Shown piece by piece: positions 63,433 through 64,000 of a stretch of DNA of 64,000 nucleotides. The first letter of the stretch is position 1, and each line of letters begins with the position of its first letter. The position numbers and the translations under genes are program-made. The stretch lies in assembly GCF_003369915.1 (NCBI RefSeq), contig NC_046675.1, positions 124,001 through 188,000 of the forward strand, given 5' to 3'. The notes beneath the pieces were generated by a model, which saw nothing but the letters and a program-made list of their open reading frames with translations, ran no database searches and had not been told where the DNA came from. This stretch comes from Drosophila miranda (Eukaryota > Arthropoda > Insecta > Diptera > Drosophilidae).

Positions 63433-64000
63433 GTAGTTCTCTTCGGTGGTTTACGGTTTACGGGAAGCTTATCAGCAACCGTCTGGCATGCGGTAGTCAT
63501 CGTGGAACGGCAACTTTACCAAACTTTGATTATGTGGAGAGTAAAGGCCTTTCCCCGTCCCTCCCCTGGATGAAAGTGTACACTTTGAAGTAGTTGAAGC
63601 TGATAGCTTCTTTCCAATTTCAGCTGCGCAGAGACATATCGTTCATACATACACCGCGAAACTAGGACCGAAGCCCATAATACAAAGCATGGTTGCTAGG
63701 AATACAAAGTTAAACATCTCTTGAATACGCCTCCGCAAATCCCATCGAAAATCCCCACTACATTAAAGGATATGTTGAAAAATATCATTGTTGAAGAATA
63801 GCGTCAAGTGACGGTATAGAATGGCAAGAAATTGGTCGAATCAATGCTAAAACGGCTGGCCGATGTAATAAAATGTAAAGGGTATTCGATATTCAAATAT
63901 TAAAAAAAAAAAAATTTTTAATTGAATATCAGACAACTTTTTACATTTTTTGTTATATAGTATTAAGAATAGTGTACACATATGTTAGATACAAAGGAGT

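Larger units (their letters stand above)
58893..64000. other. Upstream region of the desaturase array, no further coding gene
   Basis: Apart from the candidate leader exon I see no coding exon chain. Repeats include CATA/TATG-rich runs at 63340-63432 and about 62360-62390. If genes lie beyond the right edge, parts may be their regulatory DNA. Confidence 0.55.

Overview
The window is animal nuclear DNA and reads as a Drosophila genome: compact multi-exon genes, introns mostly 50-90 bp with GTRAGT donors, typical Drosophila core-promoter motifs, and recognisable fly proteins (Mlc2, Rsod, VhaAC45RP, Rad17, Bet5, three acyl-CoA desaturases). From memory, this set sits together near 99E-F on D. 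melanogaster 3R (Muller element E). A LOA/Bilbo-type non-LTR retrotransposon beside VhaAC45RP suggests a non-melanogaster species, perhaps of the obscura group; that last step is inference.

Layout. 1-9.3 kb: no gene found, one small inverted-repeat element. 9.3-12.8 kb: a small SH2 adaptor-like gene (+) converging on a fly homologue of the mitochondria-eating protein MIEAP/SPATA18 (-). 12.8-20.5 kb: no gene I can support. 20.5-23.8 kb: a 5'-truncated LINE with a target-site duplication. 24-29.8 kb: VhaAC45RP and Rsod, both (-). 31.6-33.2 kb: Mlc2 (-). 35.3-38.6 kb: a YggS/PLPBP-family gene (-) divergent from Rad17 (+), with a 33-bp retrotransposon tail insertion in the shared promoter. 39.2-42.7 kb: an unrecognised membrane and Ser/Pro/Arg-rich gene and Bet5 (both +). 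46.5-58.9 kb: three desaturase paralogues in head-to-tail array (-), with a likely leader exon of the last one near 61.7-61.9 kb. The rest is non-coding.

The genes are mostly independent housekeeping or tissue genes and not one pathway. The exception is the desaturase array, a tandem family with shared intron phases and a constant 131-nt exon. Its middle member has lost most of the third histidine box and so may not be a conventional desaturase. The most unusual host protein is Rsod, a secreted or anchored protein with six Cu/Zn-SOD-like modules. Only module 5 keeps a full copper-ligand set, and it lacks most zinc ligands.

Exon models were built by hand from splice sites and reading-frame continuity; all coding lengths close in frame. 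Non-coding exons, transcription starts and orthologue names are less certain.
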